This document shows, piece after piece, positions 41,775 to 50,453 of a stretch of DNA of 64,000 nt (position 1 is its first letter; every line of letters begins with the position of its first letter). Source of the stretch: Cyclobacteriaceae bacterium (GTDB lineage: Bacteria; Bacteroidota; Bacteroidia; Cytophagales; Cyclobacteriaceae); NCBI GenBank assembly GCA_013141055.1, contig JABFRS010000001.1, forward strand, positions 1,984,001 to 2,048,000, written 5' to 3'. Position numbers and translations under genes: made by a program. The notes below the pieces were generated by a model that saw nothing but the letters and a program-made list of their open reading frames with translations, ran no database searches and was not told the origin of the DNA.

Positions 41775-41797
41775 ATTTGTGTAATATGTACGCAAAT
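41775..41797. promoter_or_regulatory. NrtR-like operator upstream of the NAD operon
   Basis: Arms ATTTGTGTA (41775-41783) and TACGCAAAT (41789-41797) around a five-base centre, with one mismatched pair. The site overlaps the predicted -7 element (41793-41800) and lies eight bases upstream of the nadM start, a repressor position. Confidence 0.65.
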
Positions 41798-41800
41798 TTA
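41793..41800 (-). promoter_or_regulatory. -7 promoter element of the NAD operon
   Basis: TAAATTTG on the - strand, a perfect TAnnTTTG match, 26 bases before ATG 41766. A -33 partner at the expected distance is not clear. Confidence 0.5.
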
Positions 41801-41828
41801 TAGATAAGGATGCGCAATCGTAAGCTAT

Positions 41829-41849
41829 TTTGTGTAAAAAGTACAATAA
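41829..41849. promoter_or_regulatory. Weaker second NrtR-like half-palindrome
   Basis: TTTGTGTA (41829-41836) and TACAATAA (41842-41849), matching at six of eight pairs with the same five-base spacing as the other two sites. It lies about 65 bases upstream of the nadM start. Confidence 0.35.
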
Positions 41850-41868
41850 TTATGTAAAGTGCTGATTA

Positions 41869-42549
41869 TCAAAGGAAAAGATCGAAGTTGTAGCCGCTTT
41901 CTTTTAGCTCAAAATATTTCTTTTTGTTAAACTGATAGAGTGCCGCAGGCCGGCCTACGCCTCTTTGCACACTCTCCTCCAGCTCTTCCAGAAAGCCATA
42001 GCCGATGATCTTCTTCTTGAAATTTCTTCTATCAAGATCTCTTCCAAGAAGTGCCTGATACAATTTCTCAAGATCTGAGAACGGGAATTTCTTATCCAGC
42101 AATTCAAAGCCTATTGGTTCATATGCAATCTTCCCTTGCAATCTCTTTATAGCGAGATCAACAATCTGCTTATGATCAAACGCAAGTTTCGGAAGCTTTC
42201 TGATATTGAACCATGCTACGTCTTCTGCATCAGTCTGCGCTGAAATGTGAAAGTCTTTTGGTCGCACCAAACCATAGTAAGCAACAGAGATCACCCTGTT
42301 CCTTGGATCGCGTTCAGGTTTACCGAAAGAGTACAGTTGTTCAAGATAGTTGACATCTATTCCAGCTTCCTCCTTCAATTCACGATGAACTGCTTCCTCC
42401 AATGACTCATCATTTTTTACAAGACCCCCGGGCAGTGCCCAGAATTTCTGAAATGGCTCAAACTTGCGTGTAATGAGAAGTACTGAAACTCCTTCAACGG
42501 GATCATAGCCAAAGACCACCGCATCCACTGAGATTTTAATTGCCTGCAT
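41869..42549 (-). CDS. nrtR: NrtR-type Nudix transcriptional regulator of NAD metabolism
   Basis: 226 residues from ATG 42549 (MQAIKISVDAVVFGYDP). An upstream in-frame start at 42597 would be read across the operator. The N-terminal Nudix-like domain (~5-145) contains LPGGLVKNDESLEEAVHRELKEEAGID, with the Nudix core largely retained. A winged-helix domain (~150-226) with FSDLEKLYQALLGRDLDRRNFKKKIIGYGFLEEL and RGVGRPAALYQFNKKKYFELK follows. This matches NrtR repressors, which bind ADP-ribose and release DNA. It sits just upstream of the operon it should control, on the same strand. Confidence 0.88.
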   Translation of the reverse strand: MQAIKISVDAVVFGYDPVEGVSVLLITRKFEPFQKFWALPGGLVKNDESLEEAVHRELKEEAGIDVNYLEQLYSFGKPERDPRNRVISVAYYGLVRPKDFHISAQTDAEDVAWFNIRKLPKLAFDHKQIVDLAIKRLQGKIAYEPIGFELLDKKFPFSDLEKLYQALLGRDLDRRNFKKKIIGYGFLEELEESVQRGVGRPAALYQFNKKKYFELKESGYNFDLFL

Positions 42550-42552
42550 TAT

Positions 42553-42571
42553 TTGTGTATCAATTACACAA
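42553..42571. promoter_or_regulatory. Perfect NrtR-like operator before nrtR
   Basis: TTGTGTATCAATTACACAA: seven-base arms TTGTGTA and TACACAA around a five-base centre. It lies four bases upstream of the nrtR start. It overlaps a likely -7 element TAAATTGT (- strand), itself 19 bases from a TTG, so autorepression is expected. Confidence 0.65.
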
Positions 42572-42925
42572 TTTATGAATAATCGAATAAACTGCAAGAA
42601 AATGACTGGAAGTGCTTTGGTAATGGCCGAACAAAAACTGAGGGTTGAATCGGGACAAAAAAGTAAATTTGCTGCCCCTCACTTGAACCAGCTTCAACCA
42701 ATTAAAAACCGCCTCGATGGCATACTTTATGTGCTTTCAGAGGGTAGTCAATGCGGGTTGATGAAGTTTCATGAGGAATGCCTCGATTTTGGGGAATATT
42801 GACAGGAAAAGGAACCATAAGTCATACCAAATAACCGTCTGCCATTCTTTTGAGGACCTAGTATGCAAATGAGCCGTTAACGTTAGAACTTTACACCTCT
42901 GTTTATACCCCAGAAATCATTTTTT
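42572..42925. other. Gene-poor interval between nrtR and the efflux operon
   Basis: This 354-base stretch holds no gene I can support. An open frame of 75 codons (42575-42802, +) starts four bases from the NrtR operator, has no recognisable motif and shows no signal. A palindrome TAACGTTA is at 42878-42885. A promoter for the RND efflux operon is expected near 42880-42915, but no good TAnnTTTG match was found. Confidence 0.5.
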
Positions 42926-43990
42926 ATGCGATTGGTAAGGAATTTTACTGTGATTTTAATTTTTTCATCCTTCTTCATTTCGGGATGTAATTCCAAGAAA
43001 GATGCATCCACCCAGGGTGCTGCGCGACGGAATTCAGGTCCTATTTCTGTTGAGGGATTTATCGTCAATCAGAGTACCGTTAGTGAAGACGTTGAAGTAC
43101 CCGGAACACTGCTGCCAGCAGAAGAGACTCAGATCCGTGCCGAAGTAAGCGGTCGTATCATCCAGCTTAACCTTCCGGAAGGAACCATTGTCCCCAAAGG
43201 ATTTTTGCTGGTTAAACTTTTTGATCAGGACTTACAGGCTCAGTTAAAAAAATTACAAGTACAGTTGGAGATCGCAGTAAAAACTGTTGAACGCCAACGT
43301 GAATTGCTAACCATCAACGGTATCAGTCAGCAGGATTTTGACCTGAGTGCTTTGAATGTAGATAATCTCAAAGCAGATATTCAAACCATAAGAATTTCCA
43401 TTTCAAAAACAGAGATACGCGCTCCTTATGAAGGTCAAATTGGTCTTCGCAGTGTGAGTCTGGGGGCTTACTTATCACCAACAGATATCATCACTTCTCT
43501 TCGGGATATCAAACAATTGAAGTTAGAATTTTCAGTTCCTGAAAAATATGCTCAAAACATTGCGAAAGGATATACAGTAAAGTTCACAGTGGATGGAGGA
43601 AAAAAAGAACACAGAGCGATTGTATTGGCTACAGAAGGAAATGTTGAACAGAACACCCGCACGCTGAAGATCAGAGCAATAGTTTCTGAGAAAGACAATG
43701 AACTTGTTCCGGGAGTATTTGCTAAAGTTAATCTTCAATTAGGCGAGGACTCTGTTGCATTAATGATTCCAACACAATCCATCATTCCGCAAGCACGCAA
43801 CAAACAAGTGATTGTTTTCAAAAAAGACAGTGCCCGCTTCACTGTAGTTGAAACCGGAATTCGTGATTCCGCTTACATACAGGTGTTGAAAGGATTGCGT
43901 GCAGGTGACACTGTCGTTACCACTGGTCTAATGGCGATCCGACCTAACGTTAAGTTAAAAGTTACAAAAGTGAAGCGCTTACCAAAATAG
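42926..43990 (+). CDS. RND efflux periplasmic adaptor lipoprotein
   Basis: 354 residues. A lipobox (FFISGCNSKK) ends the signal peptide. The membrane fusion protein layout is clear: a barrel-sandwich/lipoyl half (VPGTLLPAEETQIRAEVSGRIIQLNLPEGTIVPKGFLLVKLFDQDLQAQL), a helical hairpin (~95-140), the second lipoyl half (IRAPYEGQIGLRSVSLGAYLSPTDII) and beta-barrel and proximal domains (RVxVTTGLMAIRPNVKLKV-type end). It links the inner membrane pump to the outer membrane channel. The permease gene starts three bases after its stop. Substrates cannot be told. Confidence 0.92.
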   Translation: MRLVRNFTVILIFSSFFISGCNSKKDASTQGAARRNSGPISVEGFIVNQSTVSEDVEVPGTLLPAEETQIRAEVSGRIIQLNLPEGTIVPKGFLLVKLFDQDLQAQLKKLQVQLEIAVKTVERQRELLTINGISQQDFDLSALNVDNLKADIQTIRISISKTEIRAPYEGQIGLRSVSLGAYLSPTDIITSLRDIKQLKLEFSVPEKYAQNIAKGYTVKFTVDGGKKEHRAIVLATEGNVEQNTRTLKIRAIVSEKDNELVPGVFAKVNLQLGEDSVALMIPTQSIIPQARNKQVIVFKKDSARFTVVETGIRDSAYIQVLKGLRAGDTVVTTGLMAIRPNVKLKVTKVKRLPK

Positions 43991-43992
43991 TT

Positions 43993-46900
43993 ATGAATAT
44001 CTCAGAGCTAAGTATCCGGCGTCCTGTTCTCACATTTGTGTTGAACATTATCATCGTACTATTCGGTGCTATTGGTTTTACTTTCCTGGGGGTTCGGGAT
44101 TATCCAGCCATTGATCCTCCTAACATCAGTGTGAGCACTTCTTATTCCGGTGCCAACGCCGACATCATTGAATCACAGATCACTGAACCATTAGAAAAAT
44201 CCATCAATGGGATTGCCGGAATCAAGAATATCTCTTCCAGCTCAAGTGTTGGATCCAGCAGTATCAATATTGAATTTGAATTGGGTGTTGATCTTGAAGC
44301 TGCTGCTAACGATGTGCGTGATAAAGTTTCACAGGCAACACGATCTCTCCCACAGGATCTTACTTCACCTCCCGTAGTTTCAAAAGCAGATGCCTCTGCT
44401 GATGTGATCATTACCATGACGGTGCAGAGCGATACACGCAATCATCTTCAGCTTACCGAGTATGCAAACAATGTATTGGTAGAGCGTCTTCAAACTATTC
44501 CTGGTGTTAGCAGTGTACAGGTTTGGGGTGAGAAAAAATATGCCATGCGCATCTGGATTGACCCAGCAAAGCTAAGTGCTTATAATCTTACAGCTCTGGA
44601 TGTTCAGCAGGCCTTAAACCGTGAAAATATTGAATTACCTTCCGGAAAGATTGCAGGCGATGCCACTGAACTTTCTGTCAGGACCTTTGGAAGATTATAC
44701 ACAGAAGAGGATTTCAGCAACGTAATCATACGATCCACTACAGCTGGTGATATCCGGTTGAGAGACATCGGTCAGGCTGTTCTTGGTCCTGAAAATGAAG
44801 AATCAATTCTGCGTGAAAGCCGCATTGGAATGGTTGGTCTTGCCATCACTCCTCTTCCTGGATCCAACTATGTTGCGATCTCAGATGAATTTTACAAACG
44901 TTATGATCAGTTAAAGAAAGAGATTCCAACGGATATGAAAACCAATATCCTTATTGATCAGACTTTCTTTATCAAACGGTCCATTACCGAAGTTCAGGAG
45001 ACTCTTGTTATTTCTATCCTGCTGGTTGTATTGATCATCTATCTTTTCTTCCGCGACTTTTTGATTGCGGTTCGTCCTTTGATTGATATTCCTGTTTCAT
45101 TGATTGCTACATTCTTTATCATGTACCTTCTGGGGTTCTCTATCAATGTGCTCACTATGCTTGGAATCGTACTCGCCACCGGGTTGGTGGTGGATGATGG
45201 TATTGTGGTCACTGAAAATATTTATAAGAAGCTTGAAAGCGGGATGAATAAATATCAGGCTGCAAGGGAAGGTTCTAAAGAAATCTTCTTTGCTGTTATT
45301 TCAACCTCCATCACACTCGCGGTTGTATTTCTTCCTATCGTATTCCTTGAAGGTTTTGTCGGTCGTCTGTTCAGGGAATTTGGTATCGTAGTGGCTGGAG
45401 CCGTTTTGGTTTCAGCTTTTGTATCACTGACACTTACACCGGTATTGAGTGTGATGCTTACACGAAAGACTCATAGTCATTCAAGATTTTATAATTGGTC
45501 AGAACCCTTTTTTGAGGGAATGGAAAACGGGTATGGTCGTTTGCTGAACGGATTTATGAAGATTCGGTGGGTGGCATTCGTTATCATTGTTTTGTGTTTT
45601 GCCTCTGCTTATTTGATTGGAAATACTTTACAGTCTGAACTGGCTCCATTGGAAGATCGAAATCAATTCCGGCTTCAATTATCAGCACCGGAAGGAACTT
45701 CGTACGATTACATGGACAATTATGTCGACAAGGTGGCCAAGTTTGTAATGGATTCTGTAAAAGAAGCTAAAACAGTTTTATCATTGACAGCAGCAGGACG
45801 CTCAGGAGGCTCGGTAAATTCCGGAGCCGTTCGGGTTTCTTTGGTTGAACCAAAAGAAAGAAACAGATCCCAGCAACAGATTGTTGATATGGTCAGTCGT
45901 AACATGGGACGCTTCCAGGAAGGCAGGGCTTTCCCTATTCAGGAACAAACTATTTCTGTAAATCGTCGGGGCGGATTGCCTGTTGCATTTGTTATTCAGA
46001 ACAACAACTTCGAAAAATTAAAAGAAGTGTTACCGAAATTTCTGGACGCTGCGAATAGCAACCCAACTTTGCAAGGTGTTGACATAGACTTGAAGTTCAA
46101 CAAACCTGAATTAAAAGTTCAGATCAATCGTCTGAAAGCAACACAATTGGGGATAAGCGTTCAGGATATTTCTCAAACACTTCAACTCGCATACAGTAAT
46201 CTTCGCTTCGGATACTTCACAAAAGATGGTAAACAGTATCAGGTAATGGGTCAGGTATCACGTCTTAACCGCGATGATCCTGATGATTTGAAAAAATTAT
46301 ACGTGCGCACAAGCTCAGGCGAGCTGATCTCTATCGATAATGTTATCACCGTGGAGGAATCTTCAACACCACCATCACTGTATCATTTTAATCGTTATAA
46401 GTCAGCAACCATTTCTGCAGGTCTTGCTCCAGGCAAAACAATTGGAGATGGAATCGAGGTGATGAGAGAAATCGCTGCCAAGGAACTGGATGATACATTC
46501 ACTACTTCCCTTGCTGGTAATTCCCGCGACTTTGCAGAAAGCTCAAGCAACACATCATTTGCGTTCTTACTGGCTTTGATTCTGATCTATCTGATCCTCT
46601 CTGCACAATTTGAAAGTTTTGTTGATCCATTGATTATCATGTTCACCGTGCCTTTGGCGATCAGTGGTGCTTTTCTTTCTCTTTATATTTTCAATCAGAC
46701 CATCAACATCTTCTCCCAGATTGGTATGATTATGTTAATTGGATTGGTAACAAAGAATGGAATTTTGATTGTGGAGTTCGCCAATAAAAAACGTGAAGAA
46801 GGACTTTCCAAATTTGAAGCTGTGATTGAAGCATCAAGGCTTCGTCTTCGTCCGATTTTAATGACCAGCCTTGCTATGGCCCTTGGATCATTACCACTCG

Positions 46901-47097
46901 CATTATCATTAGGGGATGCTTCCACAAGTCGTATTCCATTGGGGATTGTAATTGTTGGAGGGGTATTATTCTCTCTTATTCTTACACTCTTTGTTATTCC
47001 TTCCATGTATTCATTCCTGTCCAGGAAGAAAAAACATATTGATTTTGAAACGGGTAAAACCATTGAACCCCACAAGGAGTTGGCTTATGAAGGTTAG
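43993..47097 (+). CDS. RND efflux permease (AcrB/HAE1 type)
   Basis: 1034 residues, full length for the hydrophobe/amphiphile RND pumps of the inner membrane. It opens MNISELSIRRPVLTFVLNIIIVLFGAIGF and has twelve transmembrane helices with two large periplasmic loops. Conserved blocks include TSYSGANADIIESQITEPLEKSINGI and the proton-relay helix GLVVDDGIVVTENIYKKLE, with the paired Asp residues and the later GLVTKNGILIVEFANKKREEG and Lys/Thr-bearing helices. Drug, bile salt or lipid export is the family role. The TolC gene overlaps it by 11 bases. Confidence 0.95.
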   Translation: MNISELSIRRPVLTFVLNIIIVLFGAIGFTFLGVRDYPAIDPPNISVSTSYSGANADIIESQITEPLEKSINGIAGIKNISSSSSVGSSSINIEFELGVDLEAAANDVRDKVSQATRSLPQDLTSPPVVSKADASADVIITMTVQSDTRNHLQLTEYANNVLVERLQTIPGVSSVQVWGEKKYAMRIWIDPAKLSAYNLTALDVQQALNRENIELPSGKIAGDATELSVRTFGRLYTEEDFSNVIIRSTTAGDIRLRDIGQAVLGPENEESILRESRIGMVGLAITPLPGSNYVAISDEFYKRYDQLKKEIPTDMKTNILIDQTFFIKRSITEVQETLVISILLVVLIIYLFFRDFLIAVRPLIDIPVSLIATFFIMYLLGFSINVLTMLGIVLATGLVVDDGIVVTENIYKKLESGMNKYQAAREGSKEIFFAVISTSITLAVVFLPIVFLEGFVGRLFREFGIVVAGAVLVSAFVSLTLTPVLSVMLTRKTHSHSRFYNWSEPFFEGMENGYGRLLNGFMKIRWVAFVIIVLCFASAYLIGNTLQSELAPLEDRNQFRLQLSAPEGTSYDYMDNYVDKVAKFVMDSVKEAKTVLSLTAAGRSGGSVNSGAVRVSLVEPKERNRSQQQIVDMVSRNMGRFQEGRAFPIQEQTISVNRRGGLPVAFVIQNNNFEKLKEVLPKFLDAANSNPTLQGVDIDLKFNKPELKVQINRLKATQLGISVQDISQTLQLAYSNLRFGYFTKDGKQYQVMGQVSRLNRDDPDDLKKLYVRTSSGELISIDNVITVEESSTPPSLYHFNRYKSATISAGLAPGKTIGDGIEVMREIAAKELDDTFTTSLAGNSRDFAESSSNTSFAFLLALILIYLILSAQFESFVDPLIIMFTVPLAISGAFLSLYIFNQTINIFSQIGMIMLIGLVTKNGILIVEFANKKREEGLSKFEAVIEASRLRLRPILMTSLAMALGSLPLALSLGDASTSRIPLGIVIVGGVLFSLILTLFVIPSMYSFLSRKKKHIDFETGKTIEPHKELAYEG

Positions 47098-48415
47098 AGT
47101 TTACGGATTATTTCTCGGTGTTCTTTTTCTGATTAATGCGAATGGACAAGTTGTCCAATTAGATGAGGCCATCAGAATCGGATTGCAAAAGAATTACGAT
47201 ATCCTTGTTCAGAAGGAGACATCAGCACTTGCCGCAAATGACAACCGGTTTGCTTTTGGTGCCTTCCTTCCGCAGATCAATGCAAATGGATCTTACAATA
47301 GAAACTCACTTGATTCACGAAATCAAACTTTTGGTAACGATACCATCCGATCGGTAGAAACTGTTCGTTCAGGAGCAAAGTCCACAACTATTAACGGAAA
47401 CGTTCAATTACTCTGGACCATTTTTGATGGCACCAGGATGTTTGCAACAAGAAAACGTATCGAAGAGTTGGCTGTATTGGGTGAGATCAATGTTCGCAAT
47501 CAAATGATGAACACAACTGCGAACATCATTTCCAACTATTTCAACATCATCAGACAAAAACAACAACTACGCGCTGTTCAGGAATTAATGAAGGTAAGTG
47601 AAGAACGAGTAAAACTTGCAGAAAAAAAACTTCAGGTTGGAACAGGCGGCAAGCCTGAATTGCTTCAGGCAAAAGTAGATCTGAATTCACAGCGTACTGC
47701 TATTCTCAGTCAGGAAACGCTGATCCAGCAGTTAAAAGATCAGTTGAATGGAAGTCTTGGAATGGAGTTGCCGGACGTCTATGATGTTTCTGATTCGATT
47801 CCAATTAATCTTTCCATTACCATGGAAGAAATCATCAACGGAATTGAAAACTCCAACCAAACTGTATTGGCTGCAAAAAAGAATATTGATATCGCAACGC
47901 TTGTCGTTCGTGAGAATCGTGCTTCACGATCACCTGTTATCAATCTTACATCCTCCTATACTTTCAATCAGCAGGAAAATGAATTAGCAACGAGTCCTGT
48001 TGCGCAGAAGTTCACACGTGGTCAGGGATTCAATTATGGCGCCACCATATCATTCCCGATTCTAAATGGAATGAACATCAACCGTCTTATTGGTACCGCT
48101 AAAATTAATCTTGATCGCCAAAAGCTTATTTATAGTCAGCAATTAACTATTGCTGTTGTGGGTGTTCGCAATGCATTCATCAATTATGACAATGCAAAAA
48201 AGACGTTATTGATCAATGAAGAAAATATTCTATTGGCAAGGGAAAATGTTACAATCGCGCTTGAAGGTTTCAAAAGAGGCGTTACTACAGCTCTGGACCT
48301 TCGCACTGCGCAACAAAGTTTAGCAGATGCCTACAACTTGTTGATTGCCGCGCGCTACAACGCTAAAGTCTCAGAGACAGAATTACTTCGCCTTAAGGGT
48401 GCATTGCTGAATTGA
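47087..48415 (+). CDS. TolC-family outer membrane efflux channel
   Basis: 442 residues from ATG 47087, which overlaps the permease stop; an in-frame upstream start lies within the permease gene. A signal peptide (~1-20, GLFLGVLFLINANGQ) is followed by two helical repeats of TolC type (LDEAIRIGLQKNYDILVQKE; LRAVQELMKVSEERVKLAEKKLQVGTGGKPELLQAKVDLNSQ; LLINEENILLARENVTIALEGFKRGVTTALDLRTAQQSLADAYNLLIAARYNAKVSETELLRLKG). This is the duct of the tripartite pump. A terminator follows 25 bases later. Confidence 0.94.
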   Translation: MKVRVYGLFLGVLFLINANGQVVQLDEAIRIGLQKNYDILVQKETSALAANDNRFAFGAFLPQINANGSYNRNSLDSRNQTFGNDTIRSVETVRSGAKSTTINGNVQLLWTIFDGTRMFATRKRIEELAVLGEINVRNQMMNTTANIISNYFNIIRQKQQLRAVQELMKVSEERVKLAEKKLQVGTGGKPELLQAKVDLNSQRTAILSQETLIQQLKDQLNGSLGMELPDVYDVSDSIPINLSITMEEIINGIENSNQTVLAAKKNIDIATLVVRENRASRSPVINLTSSYTFNQQENELATSPVAQKFTRGQGFNYGATISFPILNGMNINRLIGTAKINLDRQKLIYSQQLTIAVVGVRNAFINYDNAKKTLLINEENILLARENVTIALEGFKRGVTTALDLRTAQQSLADAYNLLIAARYNAKVSETELLRLKGALLN

Positions 48416-48439
48416 TACTGAAACTTTATTGAAATTTTG

Positions 48440-48467
48440 AATGAGTGTCGCCTGACAACTCATTTTT
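48440..48467 (+). terminator. Terminator of the efflux operon
   Basis: AATGAGT-GTC and GAC-A-ACTCATT stem with a one-base bulge and a four-base loop, followed by five T. Confidence 0.8.
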
Positions 48468-48514
48468 CTATTCCGTTGAAAAAAGTGAAATTGCATCCCT
48501 AACCTATTTTAATC

Positions 48515-48826
48515 ATGAAAAAAATATTCATCCTAAGTGTTGTCCTTTTCTTCGCAGTAGCAATCAAAGGTTTCAGTCAGACTGTTTACGCTTCTGAAAA
48601 AGGAACTAAATATCATACTGCTGATTGCCGTCTTTCTGGTGATGCCAAAGACATGACTTTAGCCGCAGCAAAAAAAGGAGGAAAAACTTCCTGCAGTATC
48701 TGCAAACCAGAAGATCACTTCAAAGACAAAGCAACACAGTGCACTGGTAAAACTGCCGATGGCACTCAATGCAAGCGCATGACTTCAGCTAAAGGTGGAA
48801 AGTGTTATCAGCACGCCGGAGCTTGA
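48515..48826 (+). CDS. Secreted cysteine-rich metal-binding-like protein
   Basis: 103 residues with a signal peptide (~1-21). The first half (YHTADCRLSGDAKDM ... KTSCSICKPEDHF) has the spacing of Ada-type zinc sites (H-x3-C ... C-x2-C). The second half (CTGKTADGTQCKRMTSAKGGKCYQH) has a C-x8-C ... C-x2-H pattern seen in small basic zinc domains (DUF5763-like by resemblance). It is probably exported and holds one or two metal ions. No enzymatic feature is visible. The downstream aldo/keto reductase starts inside its stop codon, so the two may be co-expressed. Confidence 0.7.
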   Translation: MKKIFILSVVLFFAVAIKGFSQTVYASEKGTKYHTADCRLSGDAKDMTLAAAKKGGKTSCSICKPEDHFKDKATQCTGKTADGTQCKRMTSAKGGKCYQHAGA

Positions 48827-49701
48827 TAACCAAACAAAAATTACATCCGGAGGGTCCGGAATTTTCACGCGTTATTGCAGGAGCATGGCGCTGGCATACC
48901 GTTTCATCTCAGGTAGTCGAACGATTGATTGATACTGCTCTCGATTCAGGGATAACAACATTCGATCACGCAGACATTTATGGTGATCATGGAAATGAAG
49001 AAATCTTTGGAAATATTTTAAAGAAAACTCCATCCTTGCGATCAGGGATGGAGTTGGTTTCCAAATGCGGAATCAAATTTCCTTCATCAAAAAGACCCGC
49101 TACCTGGATTAAGCACTATGATACTTCCAAAGAACACATTCTTTGGAGCACAGAAAACTCTCTCTCAATGCTGGGCACCAATCACCTCGATCTTTTGCTC
49201 ATCCATCGTCCTGATCCGCTTCTGAATCCTACGGAAGTAGCAGAAGCATTCACAAAATTGAAAAAAGATGGAAAAGTTTTACACTTTGGTGTTTCTAATT
49301 TCACCCCATCACAATTCCGAGTACTCCAACGCTATCTCGATTTTCCATTAGTGACAAATCAAATTGAGATTTCACTTTCCCGTATTGATCCGTTTTTTAA
49401 TGGTGACCTTGATACGTTGATGGAATTCAAAGCATCTCCCATGGCATGGTCGCCGTTGGCCGGAGGAAAAACGCTATCTGTGGAAGAACGGGAAATTTTT
49501 AACAAAGCATCAAAGTACAATGCTTCGTATAGTCAACTTGCTTTGGCCTGGCTGATGAAGCATCCCTCCAATATTTTTCCAATCATCGGAACTACTCAAC
49601 CTGAAAGAATTGCTGAAGCTTCACGATCCAATGAGATCACAATTGATCTGCAGGATTGGTTTGAAATGCTTAAGTGGGTGATGGGTAAAGAAATGCCTTA
49701 A
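48823..49701 (+). CDS. Aldo/keto reductase (YdhF-like)
   Basis: 292 residues from TTG 48823, overlapping the preceding stop; a GTG at 48802 is the other option and no ATG is available near the conserved start. It begins LHPEGPEFSRVIAGAWRWH, matching the YdhF-type branch. Conserved blocks are TTFDHADIYGDHGNEEIFG (Asp and Tyr of the catalytic set), VSKCGIKFPS (Lys), and HLDLLLIHRPDPLLNPTEVAEAF (His). NADPH-binding residues are at the C-terminus (IIGTTQPERIAEA). It should reduce a carbonyl substrate; which one is not known. Cytosolic. Confidence 0.9.
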   Translation: MITKQKLHPEGPEFSRVIAGAWRWHTVSSQVVERLIDTALDSGITTFDHADIYGDHGNEEIFGNILKKTPSLRSGMELVSKCGIKFPSSKRPATWIKHYDTSKEHILWSTENSLSMLGTNHLDLLLIHRPDPLLNPTEVAEAFTKLKKDGKVLHFGVSNFTPSQFRVLQRYLDFPLVTNQIEISLSRIDPFFNGDLDTLMEFKASPMAWSPLAGGKTLSVEEREIFNKASKYNASYSQLALAWLMKHPSNIFPIIGTTQPERIAEASRSNEITIDLQDWFEMLKWVMGKEMP

Positions 49702-50055
49702 TTACTGATCAATAAGATCAGACATCTTGAACTTCTGAATGAAGTAGTAGAGAAAATTAAATGAAAGAGCGTCCGTTTCTTCCTTCTCCTTTACGTTGTT
49801 TTTACCTTCCGGCTTAGCAATCTTAATAGGAAGTGATGGAGTGATTTTTGGCATCACTTGGGCTGTAGAATCTCTTACTGTATTGGAATGACTTGAATGA
49901 TCATAGATCAGTGCCTTATCTTCGTCCAGGTTAAATTCACGATGAGCGGGATCTTGAATTTCAATCAGAGGTAACTCATCCTGACCTTGTGCAGAAAGCA
50001 CAAGCAGGAATATTGAGATGAAAGTGGCTAAAAGATAGGAAACCTTTACTTTCAT
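49702..50055 (-). CDS. Small exported hypothetical protein
   Basis: 117 residues with a signal peptide (~1-24, ending SAQGQ). The body is hydrophilic and rich in charged residues, with no known domain. It is convergent with the aldo/keto reductase (stop codons abut) and divergent from the CsaA-type gene. I do not recognise the family. Confidence 0.55.
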   Translation of the reverse strand: MKVKVSYLLATFISIFLLVLSAQGQDELPLIEIQDPAHREFNLDEDKALIYDHSSHSNTVRDSTAQVMPKITPSLPIKIAKPEGKNNVKEKEETDALSFNFLYYFIQKFKMSDLIDQ

Positions 50056-50120
50056 GTTTTCTGCTTACTTAGTTGGTTCAGTACCGTTGGGTGAGTTGCG
50101 AATATATAAAAATTTGGCAA

Positions 50121-50453
50121 ATGATTACATGGGCGGAGTTTAACAATGTAGACCTGCGGGCAGGAACTGTCGTGCGGGCGGAACCCTTTCCAGAAGCCAG
50201 AAAACCGGCTTTCAAACTCTGGATCGACCTTGGGCCTGAATTTGGCACAAAAAAATCCAGTGCTCAGATCACCCATCATTATCAGTTGGAAGACCTTCCG
50301 GGTCGTCAGGTGGTTTGTGTTGTCAATTTCCCACCCAAACAAATTGGGGGATTTCTCTCTGAAGTATTGGTAACAGGGTTTCCTGATGAAGAAGGAAAAG
50401 TAGTGCTCACATCAATTGATAAAAACGTGCCGAACGGATCGCGCCTTTTCTAA
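50121..50453 (+). CDS. CsaA-like tRNA-binding domain protein
   Basis: 110 residues from ATG 50121; a longer in-frame start at 50073 is upstream of the conserved region. It is an OB-fold tRNA-binding domain of the EMAPII/Arc1p type: [78 protein letters not shown]. CsaA proteins bind tRNA or act as chaperones for secretion. The stop and the MurF-Alr start share a base (TAATG), so translation is coupled. Confidence 0.9.
   Translation: MITWAEFNNVDLRAGTVVRAEPFPEARKPAFKLWIDLGPEFGTKKSSAQITHHYQLEDLPGRQVVCVVNFPPKQIGGFLSEVLVTGFPDEEGKVVLTSIDKNVPNGSRLF

Noticed and set aside
42575..42802. 75-residue + strand ORF after the NrtR operator
   Set aside because: No motif, no promoter on that strand apart from the nrtR operator region, and starts four bases from a regulatory palindrome. 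Reported only as part of the gap.
42878..42885. TAACGTTA palindrome before the efflux operon
   Set aside because: Eight bases, and the same string recurs by chance near 36000; not enough for an operator call.
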